Source: AC-32 sp963765785
GTDB lineage: Bacteria; Actinomycetota; Thermoleophilia; Gaiellales; Gaiellaceae
DNA: 64,000 nucleotides
Direction: 5' to 3'
Assembly (NCBI GenBank): GCA_963765785.1
Contig: CAVXXW010000020.1
Location: 62,001-126,000 of the forward strand
Part shown: piece by piece, positions 47,939 through 57,203 of the stretch
Layout: the number at the start of each line of letters is the position of its first letter
Numbering within the stretch: position 1 is the first letter of the stretch
Notes under the pieces: generated by a model
Told to the model about the DNA's origin: nothing
The model's database searches: none
The model's input: only the letters and a program-made list of their open reading frames with translations
Program-made: the position numbers and the translations under genes

Positions 47939-48946
47939 CTACGTGGACAGGGTGGCCACCAGCACGGCCTTGATCGTGTGCATTCGGTTCTCGGCCTCGT
48001 CCCAGACCAGCGAAGCCGGCGACTCGAAGACGTCGTCCGTCACCTCGAGCGCCTCCAGGCCGCACTGCTCGTAGAGCTCCTCGCCGACGGTCGTCTCCCG
48101 GTTGTGGAACGCCGGCAGGCAGTGCATGAACTTCACGTCCGGGTTGCCGGTCAGCCCCATCGTCTCCACGTTCACCTGGTACGGCTTGAGCAGCTCGATC
48201 CGCTCCGCCCACGCTTCCGCGGGCTCGCCCATCGAGACCCAGACGTCGGTCAGCAGGACGTCGCAGCCCGCGACCGCTTCGGCCACGTCCTCGGTGAGCG
48301 TGATCTTCGCGCCGGTCTCGGCGGCGAAACCGTTCGCGAGCTCGACCACGTCGTCATCGGGCCAGAGCGACTTCGGCGCGGCGATCCGGACGTCCATCCC
48401 GAGCTTCGCGCCGCCCACGAGGTACGTGTTGGCCATGTTGAACCGGGCGTCACCGAGGTAGCAGAAGGCGACCTCGTTCAGCGGCTTCGGCACGTGCTCG
48501 CGGATGGTGAGGAAGTCGGCCAGGATCTGCGTCGGATGCCACTCGTCGGTCAGGCCGTTGTAGACCGGTACCCCCGCGTAGGCCGCGAGCTCGTCTGCGA
48601 TCTCCTGCCCGAAGCCGCGGTACTCGATCGCGTCGTACATCCGGCCGAGCACGCGCGCGGTGTCCTTGACCGACTCCTTGCGCCCCAGGTGCGAGCCGGA
48701 CGGGCCGATGAAGGTCACGTGCGCGCCCTGGTCGTACGCCGCGACCTCGAACGCGCAGCGCGTCCGGGTCGAGTCCTTCTCGAAGATGAGCGCGATGTTC
48801 TTGCCGGCCAGCCGCCGCTCCTCGCGTCCCCCGCGCTTGGCCTCCTTCAGCTCGGCGGAGAGGTCGAGCAGGTAGCTGATCTCCTCCGGCGAGTAGTCGT
48901 TGAGCGTCAGCAAGTGCCGTCCTCGCAGGCTGGTGACGGTGCTCAT
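47939..48946 (-). CDS. argF: Ornithine carbamoyltransferase
   Basis: A 335-residue OTC that makes or breaks citrulline. The carbamoyl-phosphate motif is FEKDSTRTRCAFE (~56), with EYRGFGQEI, HPTQILADF and the ornithine-site MHCLPAFHN. The full length and the region near the start fit the ArgF/ArcB family, and catabolic (ArcB) function is possible. AAAGGAG lies before the ATG at 48946. It is eight bases upstream of an ion pump gene rather than with other arginine genes, suggesting a stress or acid role (inference). Confidence 0.92.
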   Translation of the reverse strand: MSTVTSLRGRHLLTLNDYSPEEISYLLDLSAELKEAKRGGREERRLAGKNIALIFEKDSTRTRCAFEVAAYDQGAHVTFIGPSGSHLGRKESVKDTARVLGRMYDAIEYRGFGQEIADELAAYAGVPVYNGLTDEWHPTQILADFLTIREHVPKPLNEVAFCYLGDARFNMANTYLVGGAKLGMDVRIAAPKSLWPDDDVVELANGFAAETGAKITLTEDVAEAVAGCDVLLTDVWVSMGEPAEAWAERIELLKPYQVNVETMGLTGNPDVKFMHCLPAFHNRETTVGEELYEQCGLEALEVTDDVFESPASLVWDEAENRMHTIKAVLVATLST

Positions 48947-49006
48947 TCCGGGCGTGGCTCCTTTCGAGACCGAGGGGTCGTGCGTATGCAAGCACCGCGC
49001 CGCCCA

Positions 49007-49540
49007 TCAGTGCCCCAGCAACAGCTTGAGCGCGACGAGCACGAGCCCGAGCGCGAGATTCGCGACGACGACCAGCACCGTCGAGAGAAGCCCGAGCCGC
49101 TCCGCCCTGGCGAACACGATCCCCTCGACGAAGAGCACGCCGAGACCGAGCAGGAAGGCGAGCCAGATCGCGGTGTGCTCGGAGAGCAGCCCCACGGCGC
49201 CGAGGAGGAGGGCCCCGACCGGCGGCACCGCGGCCTCCACGAGCGACCACTCGCGGCTCGTCACGCGCCGCAACTCCGCGAGGGAGAGGTGCTCGCCGTG
49301 CTCAACGCTTTCCCCGAGCCAGTGTGCGTAGACGTGCGCCAGCCAGAAGACCACCGACGTGACGGCGACGAGGACCGCCACGTGTCCAGGATCGTGGGGG
49401 AAGGCTCGCGCGCCGGCGACGACGACCGAGAGAGTCAGGATCGTGCCGTAGACGAAGCCTGCGAGGCGCTCGCCCCTGGCCAGACGGCGGAAGCGCGAAG
49501 GCGCGGCCGGAGGTGCTGCGGCAGTGTCGCCCGCGCCCAC
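49007..49540 (-). CDS. Multi-helix membrane protein of unknown function
   Basis: A 177-residue protein from GTG 49540. About four or five hydrophobic segments are seen, including VLVAVTSVVFWLAHVYAHWL and LLSTVLVVVANLALGLVLVA. The AHVYAHWLGE segment with two His could bind metal or haem, but no family is recognised. Eight bases separate it from the upstream PLDc_N gene. Confidence 0.65.
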   Translation of the reverse strand: MGAGDTAAAPPAAPSRFRRLARGERLAGFVYGTILTLSVVVAGARAFPHDPGHVAVLVAVTSVVFWLAHVYAHWLGESVEHGEHLSLAELRRVTSREWSLVEAAVPPVGALLLGAVGLLSEHTAIWLAFLLGLGVLFVEGIVFARAERLGLLSTVLVVVANLALGLVLVALKLLLGH

Positions 49541-49548
49541 GGCCCGCG

Positions 49549-49785
49549 CTAGGCGATCCGCATTCGGTCTTCGGGCGGCCGCACGAGCAGGTAGGTGAGC
49601 ACGCCGATGAGCGGGATGAGGCAGATGAACACGACCCAGGCCACCTTGGCCCAGCCGCTCAGGTCGTGGCGGCCGAAGAGGTCGACCAGCGTCCTGATCA
49701 CCAGGTAGACCCAGATGGCGAACGCGAAGAAGACGGCAATCGTCCAGAACGCGTCCCAGAACGGGTAGTCGAACAGCAACGGCAT
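49549..49785 (-). CDS. PLDc_N-domain small membrane protein
   Basis: A 78-residue protein starting MPLLFDYPFWDAFWTIAVFF. It has two helices and the conserved segment LSGWAKVAWVVFICLIPLIG followed by LTYLL, the phospholipase-D N-terminal (cardiolipin synthase-type) membrane domain on its own. No phospholipase catalytic domain follows. Function unknown. GAGAGGA precedes the ATG. Confidence 0.8.
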   Translation of the reverse strand: MPLLFDYPFWDAFWTIAVFFAFAIWVYLVIRTLVDLFGRHDLSGWAKVAWVVFICLIPLIGVLTYLLVRPPEDRMRIA

Positions 49786-49886
49786 CCGGCTCTCCTCTCG
49801 TCGTCGGGTAGTCGGCGAGTCCATCAGGGCCGAGCGCCCGGCTCATCCCCCGGTTCGGATGATGACGTCCGCCCCGGCGAGCGAGG

Positions 49887-51005
49887 ATGGTGGGCGCGAT
49901 GAGCGTCGCGGCTCCAGTGGCGGAGACCAGGACCAAGCGCCGCATCAACCGGCGGCGGCTGCTCGAGGGGGCAGTGGCGATCGTCGTCATCGGCGCGGCG
50001 GCGCAGCTCCTCGGCTGGGACCTGCGCGGCTGGTTCTCGAACTTCTGGGACACGCTCTCGTCGATCTCGGCGGCCTACATCGTCGCCGGCTGCGCGCTCA
50101 AGACCGTCCAGACGACGCTCACCGCGTTCGCCTGGTACTCGATCCTGCACTACGCCTACCCTGGGAAGATCCGCTGGCTCGACGTGCTGGCCTGCTACGC
50201 CGCCTCGGTCGCGCTGAACGGGATCTTGCCCGCGAACCTCGGCACGCTCGCCTTGCTGCTGATGTTCACGACGATCATCGCCGGGGCCACCTTTGCGGCG
50301 ATCCTCGGCGCCTACGCGGTCGAGAAGATCTTCTTCACGGTCATCGGCGCGTTCGTATACCTCTACCTCTTCCTCAGCGTCGGCGGCTCGTTCGACATCA
50401 AGTTCGGCTTCGTCCACGAGCACCCGTGGGCGACGGCGATCTTCGTCCTCGGCGGGATCTTCCTCATCTACCTGGTTCTGCGGCGGCTCTGGCCGAAGGT
50501 GCTCCACTGGTGGAACGACGCCAAGGAGGGCGGCGCGATTCTCGCGGAGCCCGGTAAGTACATGACCCGCGTCTTCACGCCGTCGCTGCTGGGCTGGATC
50601 GCAAGCCTCGGCGTGATGGCGGTCTTCCTCGCCGCGTACGACATTCCGGTCAGCTTCCACACGCTGATGCGCATCGCCGGCGGGAACTCGATCGCGAACG
50701 TCACGTCTGCCACGCCCGGCGGGGCCGGCGTCAACCAGGCGTTCAACGTCGCCTCGCTGAAAGGCGTGGCGAGCTCCGACCAGGCCGCCGCCTACTCCGT
50801 GGGGCAGCAGCTCGTGACGACGTCATGGAACATCATCTTCGGCATCGCGCTGATGACCTGGGCGTTCGGCTGGAGCGGCGGCAAGCAGCTCGTGGGCGAG
50901 TCGTACGAAGGCGCCAAGGTGAAGGCCGCCGAGCAGAAGGCCGCGCACGAGGAGCGAAAGGCCGCCAAGCGCGCCGCCAAGGCATCCGAGCAGGGGGAGG
51001 CGTGA
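49887..51005 (+). CDS. UPF0104-type (flippase-like) membrane protein
   Basis: A 372-residue polytopic protein with the UPF0104 pattern LNGILPANLGTLALLLMF and, late, NVTSATPGGAGVNQAFNVAS. The C-terminus is a charged Lys/Ala/Glu-rich helix. It may flip a lipid-linked substrate. The next gene overlaps by four bases, so they form an operon. An ATG at 49899 is an alternative start. Confidence 0.8.
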   Translation: MVGAMSVAAPVAETRTKRRINRRRLLEGAVAIVVIGAAAQLLGWDLRGWFSNFWDTLSSISAAYIVAGCALKTVQTTLTAFAWYSILHYAYPGKIRWLDVLACYAASVALNGILPANLGTLALLLMFTTIIAGATFAAILGAYAVEKIFFTVIGAFVYLYLFLSVGGSFDIKFGFVHEHPWATAIFVLGGIFLIYLVLRRLWPKVLHWWNDAKEGGAILAEPGKYMTRVFTPSLLGWIASLGVMAVFLAAYDIPVSFHTLMRIAGGNSIANVTSATPGGAGVNQAFNVASLKGVASSDQAAAYSVGQQLVTTSWNIIFGIALMTWAFGWSGGKQLVGESYEGAKVKAAEQKAAHEERKAAKRAAKASEQGEA

Positions 51006-51670
51006 CGTGGATCGACGCCGAGCTCGTCTTGATCGCGCTCGCGGCGATGCTCTCGCCGACGACGCTCACCTTCTCGGTGCTCGCGCTCGTCCTCGGTGAA
51101 CGGCCGCTCCGGACCGGCTTCTGGTTCTACATCGGCGCCTTCACCGCGACGATCGCGATCGGCATCGCCGCGGCGTTCGTGCTCGGAGATGCGGCAGCGT
51201 CGAAGAGCTCCACGCCGAAGACGTGGGTCGCAGTCGTGGACGTGGTCTTCGCCGTCGTGATCCTCGCCTGGGTGGTCCGGTCGTCGCGGCGCCCGCCCAA
51301 CCCGGCGCAGATGCAGGGGATGATCGACAAGATGAGCGGGCTCGCCACGGCACCGATCGCGGCCGTCGCCGGTGCGGGAGCGGCGCTCGCCAACCCGGGC
51401 GGCTTCATCCCGCTCGCGCTGAAGGACATCTCCGAGACCGACCCGACCACCATCGGCTACGCGATCGAGTGGCTCTTCTTCACGCTCGTCTCGCTGCTGC
51501 CGCTCGCGGTCGCGCTCGTGCTCCTGGTGGTCGCGCCGGACTGGACGGGCCGCGTGCTCTCGCGCGCGCGGGAGTGGCTCGAGCGGCGCGCCATGACGAT
51601 CGCGTACGTGCTCCTCGGCCTCATTGCGATCTCGCTGCTCAGAAATGGAATCGCAGGCCTCACGAGCTGA
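51002..51670 (+). CDS. GAP-family (LysE-like) membrane protein
   Basis: A 222-residue six-helix protein from GTG 51002 reading WIDAELVLIALAAMLSPTTL. The helix-1 ..SPTTL motif and LANPGGFIPLALKDISETDP resemble the actinobacterial GAP (glycopeptidolipid-addressing) proteins, proposed to move surface lipids. The pairing with a flippase-like protein supports an envelope lipid role (inference). Confidence 0.75.
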   Translation: MTWIDAELVLIALAAMLSPTTLTFSVLALVLGERPLRTGFWFYIGAFTATIAIGIAAAFVLGDAAASKSSTPKTWVAVVDVVFAVVILAWVVRSSRRPPNPAQMQGMIDKMSGLATAPIAAVAGAGAALANPGGFIPLALKDISETDPTTIGYAIEWLFFTLVSLLPLAVALVLLVVAPDWTGRVLSRAREWLERRAMTIAYVLLGLIAISLLRNGIAGLTS

Positions 51671-52370
51671 GCGGGCCGGGCGGCTGCGCGGGTTCCAGCG
51701 CAATCCGGGCGAGCGCTGGACGCGCTTCGCGACGCGCATCGCGAACGCCTTCGGCCTCGTCCTGCTGCTGGTCGTCGCGATCTACGTCCTCGCCTCGCTG
51801 GTCCCCTACAAGGGCTGGGGCGGCGTCGCGCTCGCCGCCGCGACCGTCACCTGCGCGTGCGTCGCGCTCGTCAGCTCGGAGGCCTCCCCACGCCTCGTGC
51901 GCGGCGCGGTCGCTGTCGGCGCGGTCGCGTTCGTGCTCGCGCTCGTCTCGGCCCTCGGCGGGGGCCCGCGCACGCTTGGCGCCTCGGCGTTCATCGAAGT
52001 CGTCCTCCTGGCAGTCGCCTCGGCGAAGATGCTCGGAGCGGTGCTCTTTGAGCACGAGGTCAACTTCCGAACGATCCTCGGCGCGATCAGCGTCTACGTC
52101 CTGCTCGGCATCCTCTTCACGTACGTGTACTTCGGAGTCGACAAGCTGCAGCCTGGGCTCTTCTTCGGCCAGCCGACCAAGACCGGCGACTTCATCTTCT
52201 TCAGCATCACGACCCTCTCGACCACCGGCTACGGCAACCTCGTGCCCGCGGGCCAGCCGGGCAAGATGCTCTCCGGCCTCGAGATGCTCGTCGGGCAGAT
52301 CTTCCTGGTGACGCTGATCGCCGGACTGGTCAGCCTCTGGCGGCCGGGGTCGCTCTCGCGTCGCCCCTGA
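51645..52370 (+). CDS. Ion channel family membrane protein
   Basis: A 241-residue protein with five to six hydrophobic segments and a C-terminal pore: DFIFFSITTLSTTGYGNLVP has the TTGYGN filter, close to K+ channel TVGYGD but with Asn in place of Asp. Two helices (VLLGILFTYVYFGV and LVGQIFLVTLIAGLVSL) flank the pore. It overlaps the GAP gene by 26 bases, so it is the third gene of this operon. Confidence 0.85.
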   Translation: MESQASRAERAGRLRGFQRNPGERWTRFATRIANAFGLVLLLVVAIYVLASLVPYKGWGGVALAAATVTCACVALVSSEASPRLVRGAVAVGAVAFVLALVSALGGGPRTLGASAFIEVVLLAVASAKMLGAVLFEHEVNFRTILGAISVYVLLGILFTYVYFGVDKLQPGLFFGQPTKTGDFIFFSITTLSTTGYGNLVPAGQPGKMLSGLEMLVGQIFLVTLIAGLVSLWRPGSLSRRP

Positions 52371-52383
52371 CCCTCAGCTTCGG

Positions 52384-52662
52384 TCAGCCGCCTGCGTGCT
52401 CGGCCTCGGCTTCGGCCTCCATCTTTTCGAGCCTCGTGTAGTAGTCGGGGAACTCGTTCAGGTGCGCGAGGGCGATCTTGCCGGTGACGAGCGGGTCGTC
52501 GTCGGTCACGTTCGTGACGAGGTCATGGAGCCCGTGCTCGAGCTCGACGTCCATGCCGGAGCGGAACTGCTCGACGTCGAACGGCGCCGAGCTCCAGTCG
52601 ATGCCGATCCGGGCGCCGATCTCGCGCGCCTCATCGGCGGTGAAGTGACGGGTAGCGGTCAT
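52384..52662 (-). CDS. DUF5661-type small protein
   Basis: A 92-residue soluble protein: FTADEAREIGARIGIDWSSA and VELEHGLHDLVTNVTDDDPL followed by IALAHLNEFPDYYTRLEKME. This pattern matches the small DUF5661 family, function unknown. AAAGGAGGA precedes the ATG at 52662, which overlaps the upstream stop (ATGA). It is last in the glutamate decarboxylase operon. Confidence 0.8.
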   Translation of the reverse strand: MTATRHFTADEAREIGARIGIDWSSAPFDVEQFRSGMDVELEHGLHDLVTNVTDDDPLVTGKIALAHLNEFPDYYTRLEKMEAEAEAEHAGG

Positions 52663-52892
52663 GGTCCTCCTTTCGGCTGCGTGATGGGGATCCGCCGGGT
52701 GAAGAAGAGCGCGCCGATCGCCGCCAGCGCGAGGATCGCGAGGCTCGCCTTCAGCCCAGAGATGCGGGCCTGCTGATAGCCAGAGACCGCCTCGTCGGCG
52801 GCCCGCGAGCTGACGTGTGCGTCGTCGAGCGGGAGGGCCGCGCCGACCAGATCGAGCTTGGCGGCCGTCGGCGGCGCGGCGGTGATGCTCAC
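52659..52892 (-). CDS. Stand-alone MFS C-terminal tail
   Basis: A 77-residue ORF from GTG 52892. DDAHVSSRAADEAVSGYQQA, RISGLKASLAILALAAIGAL and FFTRRIPITQP match the last ~60 residues of DHA2-type MFS pumps, including the one at 2820-4457. Only one membrane helix is present and no transporter body lies nearby. It overlaps the genes on both sides by four bases and so is embedded in the operon. Either a relic or a recruited one-helix protein. Confidence 0.65.
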   Translation of the reverse strand: MSITAAPPTAAKLDLVGAALPLDDAHVSSRAADEAVSGYQQARISGLKASLAILALAAIGALFFTRRIPITQPKGGP

Positions 52893-54937
52893 GAGGTCGC
52901 GGCCGCCACGGCGGCGGCCGGCTCCGGCTCGGGCTCCGTGCCCTGGAGCGACCGGCGCCAGCCAAGCAGCACGGCGTTGACCGCAGGAGCCCCGACGAGT
53001 GGCTCGTCCGGGAGCGGCAGCTGCGCCGGGTGGAGCAGGAACGGACGGGTCTGCGGCCCGCCGAGGCCGCCGTGGAAGGAGATCAGCTCCTCGAACGCAC
53101 AGCCTTCCTGCAGCAGCGGCTCGTAGAAGCTGCCGACGACGACGTCGGCCGCGTGCGCGAAGCCGTCCGCTCGCGCCACGTGCTGCGCGGCCCTCGGCGA
53201 GAACGGCGCCAGTGGGTCCTCGCCGTCGACGCGGTCCGGCCGCAGGTACCGCTCGCCGTGCGGCCCGAGCACGACCGGCCCGTACTCCTCGGAGCGGACG
53301 AGCAACCAGCCCAGGTGCGGGTGCTCGCGCAACGCCGGCAGCAGGCGCGGGTGTCGTGCCTCGATCTCCTCGAGCGTCAGCCGGCGCGGCTCCTCGAGCA
53401 GGTAGATCAGCCCGAGGTTGCCCGAGGCGAGCACGACGACCTGCTCGCCGCTGACGTCCTTCTTCGACTTCTTCTCCTTCTTCGGAGCGTTCTTCCGCCC
53501 GGACGCTTCGTCGACTGCGCGCCCAACGGTGCTGTGGTTCTCGTCGCCCGCGTCGACGTGCGCGACCTCCGCGTGCTCAACGGAGCGCCGCACGAGCTCC
53601 TCGAGGTCGTAGCCGTTGCGCTGCTTGAAGGTGGCGCCCTGCGTCTGGCCGTGGTCGGAGAGGACGACGATGTCGTAGGGGCGGGCGGCGTAGCGACGCG
53701 CCCGGTCGATGCGCCCGAACTGCTGGTCGAGCTTGCGCAGCGCCTCCATCGTGTCGGCCCGCTCGAGTCCGGAGTGGTGTGCGACCTCGTCGTAGCTCGA
53801 GAAGGTCGCGTAGACCGCGGGGCGTCCTTTCATCATGTCCGTCAGCACGCCGTAGACGATCAGGTCGCGCACGACCACGCAGAGCGCAGCACGCAGCAGT
53901 GGGTAGTAGCCGCCGCGGTGGCCCCTGGGCCGCACGTCTCGCCGGCGCGCGCGCGACGCCGCGGAGACCTCGAGCACGACCTCCCAGAAGACGAGCACGA
54001 GCGCGCGCAGGACGTTGAAGCCGTTCGCGTAGAACGCGCGGTAGCCGGGGTTCGCGTGGCGCTCGGCCTCGCTACGGCTCGCCGTGAGGATCACGTGGTC
54101 GGCCTCGCCGGAGAGCAGGTTGCCGCGGCTGGCGCCGCCGTTCGCGAGCAGCCCGCGGCCGACGCGGTGGCGCCGCTCGATCTCTGCGCAGTCCGCCGGC
54201 GCCGAGCAGACCATGATCGACGACGTCTCCTTCTCGACCCAGCGGAACGCCGGGATGTCGTCGTTCGAGCCGAGCAGGATGCCGGCCTGGCTCGCGCCGG
54301 TCTGCGAGGAGAGGTCTGTCTCCCATTCGGCGAGCCCGTGCGAGCCCTCCTCGATCCAGCGTGCCATCGTCGGCGCGTTGCCGTTGCGCATCGCGCGCAG
54401 CAGCACGGGCAGGGCGAGCCCGTCGATCTCGAGGAAGACGAGCCCGGGGACGTCCGTCTCCTCGCGCTCGCCGGAATGCCGCGCGATGCGGTGGATGACG
54501 CGGAACGTATAGGTGTCGTCGTCGTTCGTCCCGAGCACGACGTCGAGCACGATCCCGAGCGCCGCGGCCACGAGCGCCACGCCCAGCGCCGACCAGAACG
54601 AGTCGATCTCGAGGTCGCCGCCGGTGATGCTGTCGGCCGCGAGCAGCATCAGCGCGTCCAGCACGAGCACGACGAGGAAGCCGAGCGCGGCGACGAACGG
54701 CAGCCGCACCGCAGCCACGATCGGCGGCAGGATCGCGTTCAGCACGCCGATCACGGCCGCCGCGGCGAGCGCGTTGGCGAAGTCGTGAACGGCTGCGCCC
54801 GGAACGATCCACGCCGCAGCCAGCAGCGCCAGCGCCGACAGGATCCAGGCGAGGAGCAGGCGGAAGACGTGGAACCGCGGCCGCCCGACGCCCCATTCCG
54901 GCCGCTCGCCGTACTGCGCTTGGGTCGCGCTCGACAT
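52889..54937 (-). CDS. Membrane-anchored phosphodiesterase/alkaline phosphatase-superfamily protein with holin-like N-terminus
   Basis: A 682-residue protein. Residues ~25-140 form four helices (FHVFRLLLAWILSALALLAA, then FANALAAAAVIGVLNAILPP) of the actinobacterial phage-holin IV type. From ~165 it has a type I phosphodiesterase fold: LVFLEIDGLALPVLLRAM (first metal Asp), SQTGASQAGILLG (nucleophile Thr region), FSSYDEVAHHSGLERADTME and VVLSDHGQTQGATF (DHG metal site). It probably hydrolyses phosphodiesters. Two bases separate it from the glutamate decarboxylase stop. Confidence 0.85.
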   Translation of the reverse strand: MSSATQAQYGERPEWGVGRPRFHVFRLLLAWILSALALLAAAWIVPGAAVHDFANALAAAAVIGVLNAILPPIVAAVRLPFVAALGFLVVLVLDALMLLAADSITGGDLEIDSFWSALGVALVAAALGIVLDVVLGTNDDDTYTFRVIHRIARHSGEREETDVPGLVFLEIDGLALPVLLRAMRNGNAPTMARWIEEGSHGLAEWETDLSSQTGASQAGILLGSNDDIPAFRWVEKETSSIMVCSAPADCAEIERRHRVGRGLLANGGASRGNLLSGEADHVILTASRSEAERHANPGYRAFYANGFNVLRALVLVFWEVVLEVSAASRARRRDVRPRGHRGGYYPLLRAALCVVVRDLIVYGVLTDMMKGRPAVYATFSSYDEVAHHSGLERADTMEALRKLDQQFGRIDRARRYAARPYDIVVLSDHGQTQGATFKQRNGYDLEELVRRSVEHAEVAHVDAGDENHSTVGRAVDEASGRKNAPKKEKKSKKDVSGEQVVVLASGNLGLIYLLEEPRRLTLEEIEARHPRLLPALREHPHLGWLLVRSEEYGPVVLGPHGERYLRPDRVDGEDPLAPFSPRAAQHVARADGFAHAADVVVGSFYEPLLQEGCAFEELISFHGGLGGPQTRPFLLHPAQLPLPDEPLVGAPAVNAVLLGWRRSLQGTEPEPEPAAAVAAATS

Positions 54938-54939
54938 GC

Positions 54940-56331
54940 CTAGTGGCGGAACCCGGCCGCGCTCGCCTCGTCGTGGACCGGCGCCGGCTGCTGCTCGAGC
55001 CGCGGCAGCTGCCGCTGCAGGTCGGCGAGGAGCATGTCGGCCATGTCGTGCGTGAAGCCGCGCCGGACGACGACTCGGAGCGCCGCCAGATCCTCGCGGT
55101 TCTTGGGGAACGTGTAGGCCGGCACCTGCCAGCCGCGCTCGCGCATGGCGATCGAGACGTCGAAGACGGTGAAGTTGTCGACGTCGTCCTTCAGCGTGAA
55201 CGCGAAGACCGGCAGCTCGTCGCCGCGCGTCAGCAGCTCGAACGGCCCGAGCTGCTCGATCTCGCCGGACAGCCGCGTCGCCACCTCGCGCGCATAGCCC
55301 TGGACGCGCCGGTAGCCGTCGAAGCCGAGACGGATGAAGTTGTAGTACTGCGCGACGACCTGCGCGCCCGGGCGCGAGAAGTTGAGCGCGAAGGTCGGCA
55401 TGTTGTCTCCGAGGTAGTTGACCCAGAAGATCAGGTCAGCGGGCAGCGCGTCGCTGTCGCGCCAGACGACCCAGCCGACGCCCGGGTAGACGAGCCCGTA
55501 CTTGTGCCCGGAGGCGTTGATCGACGCCACACGCGGCAGGCGGAAGTCCCACACGAGCTCGGGGTCGACGAACGGCGCGACGAACGCTCCGGACGCGCCG
55601 TCCACGTGCACGGGGATGTCGAGCCCCGTCTCGGCCTCGAACGCGTCGAGCGCCGCGCAGATCTCCTCCACCGGCTCGTACGAGCCGTCGAAGGTCGAGC
55701 CCAGGATCGCGATCACCCCGATCGTGTTCTCGTCGCAGAGCTTCACCGCTTCCTCGGCCGACATGTGGAAACGGTCGCCCTCCATCGGGACGAGCCGCAT
55801 CTCGACGTCCCAGTAGTTGGCCAGCTTCTCCCAGCAGACCTGGACGTTGATGCCCATCACGAGGTTCGGCTTGTCGGCCGGCTTGCCCTCGGCCTGCCGC
55901 CGCTCCTGCCACCGGCGCTTCATGGCGAGGCCGCCGAGCATCGCGGCCTCGCTCGAGCCGGTGGTCGAGCAGCCCGTCGCCTGCTCTGCCTCGGGCGCGT
56001 TCCAGAGCCGGCTGAGCATGGCCACGCAACGGGCCTCGATCGCCGCGGTCTGCGGGTACTCGTCCTTGTCGATCATGTTCTTGTCGAAGCACTCGACCAT
56101 CAGCTTCTCGGCCTGGGGCTCCATCGAGGTCGTGACGAACGTCGCCACGTTCAGGCGTGCGTTGCCGTCGAGCATCAGCTCGTCGTGGATGATCTCGTAG
56201 GCGATGTCCGGTGGTAGCTCCCCTTCCGGAAGCTCGTGCCTCGGGATCGTCGCCTCCTCGAGCCCAAACAGCGGCTTGTGCCCGAGCTTCTCTGCCAGGC
56301 GGTGCGGTTTGTGGGGATGCGTCAGCGCCAA
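54940..56331 (-). CDS. gadB: Glutamate decarboxylase
   Basis: A 463-residue PLP-dependent enzyme converting glutamate to GABA, consuming a proton. The length matches bacterial GAD. Signature parts: GCSTTGSSEAAMLGGLAMKR, VHVDGASGAFVAPFVDPELV and PLP-lysine SINASGHKYGLVYPGVGWVV. The C-terminus is slightly extended. No glutamate/GABA antiporter lies beside it. It is first in an operon with the phosphodiesterase. Likely an acid-stress or nitrogen role. Confidence 0.95.
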   Translation of the reverse strand: MALTHPHKPHRLAEKLGHKPLFGLEEATIPRHELPEGELPPDIAYEIIHDELMLDGNARLNVATFVTTSMEPQAEKLMVECFDKNMIDKDEYPQTAAIEARCVAMLSRLWNAPEAEQATGCSTTGSSEAAMLGGLAMKRRWQERRQAEGKPADKPNLVMGINVQVCWEKLANYWDVEMRLVPMEGDRFHMSAEEAVKLCDENTIGVIAILGSTFDGSYEPVEEICAALDAFEAETGLDIPVHVDGASGAFVAPFVDPELVWDFRLPRVASINASGHKYGLVYPGVGWVVWRDSDALPADLIFWVNYLGDNMPTFALNFSRPGAQVVAQYYNFIRLGFDGYRRVQGYAREVATRLSGEIEQLGPFELLTRGDELPVFAFTLKDDVDNFTVFDVSIAMRERGWQVPAYTFPKNREDLAALRVVVRRGFTHDMADMLLADLQRQLPRLEQQPAPVHDEASAAGFRH

Positions 56332-56449
56332 TGTGGCCTCCTTAGTTCAGGCGAGTCTCCGGCCCGGCGCACGATGGCGCGTCACCCGGATCGGAGCATT
56401 CGCGCGTGCGACGGCCGGCCGCAGGACCGGCCGCCGCACGCGAATTTGG

Positions 56450-56911
56450 TCAGGTCAGCTCGCGCCTGCCGCCGTAGACGGCAAGGCCGTAGATCACGAC
56501 CAGGTCGATGGCGAAGACGCAGAGCGACCAGAACGGATACGCCTGGATCATCAGCAGCTGGGCCAGTGCCTGTAGGCCCGCGACCGTGATCCCGGTCCAG
56601 CGCGCGAGCTGCGAGCCGGTCGGGATCGCGAGCGCGGCGCACAGCGTGATCGCGCCGACGACGATCAGGATCCAGCCCCACGTGTTCAGGTCGCTGAACA
56701 CGTAGTGGGCGCTGGCGACGTAGAAGGACGACTTCGAGATCGCGACGATCCCGTCGATCAGGCCGAGCAGCCCGCCGAGCCCGAGCATGATCGCCGCGAA
56801 GGTGAGCCATCCCGTGCCCTTCTCGGGGACTCGACCAGAGTCGATCTCGGCGACGTCGTACCGCGGCGCGACCGCCCGGCCGTTGTGAACCTCTCTCGGG
56901 ATGGTGCTCAT
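56450..56911 (-). CDS. DUF7144-type four-helix membrane protein
   Basis: A 153-residue protein. Four helices follow a hydrophilic N-terminus: TGWLTFAAIMLGLGGLLGLI, the conserved ASAHYVFSDLNTWGWILIVV, and further segments ending AIDLVVIYGLAVYGGR. A paralogue lies at 62260-62709. AAAGGAGGG precedes the ATG at 56911. Function unknown; often found among stress genes. Confidence 0.82.
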   Translation of the reverse strand: MSTIPREVHNGRAVAPRYDVAEIDSGRVPEKGTGWLTFAAIMLGLGGLLGLIDGIVAISKSSFYVASAHYVFSDLNTWGWILIVVGAITLCAALAIPTGSQLARWTGITVAGLQALAQLLMIQAYPFWSLCVFAIDLVVIYGLAVYGGRRELT

Positions 56912-57203
56912 GCTCCACCCTCCTTTCCTCGGCCCCGCGGCTGTGCTGGCAACCGAGCGGCTCCGCGCCCGCGGGGCACTTCGAAGTCTCCGCCGCGGCC
57001 GCCCGGGCGCCATCGGGCCCCGCGCTGATCGGCTCTTCGGCGAAGTACGTAGGCCTGTTTCACCAGCCCACGCGCCGCGGCGCCGCCAGACGTTCATCCG
57101 TTCGGGGCGATGCCGTCGGCCGGAAGCTGGCGGAGCATCGCCGTGGCATCGCAACGCGCTGCGGCTCAGTCCGGCTGCCGCGTCGACGGAAAGGAGATCG
57201 GTC

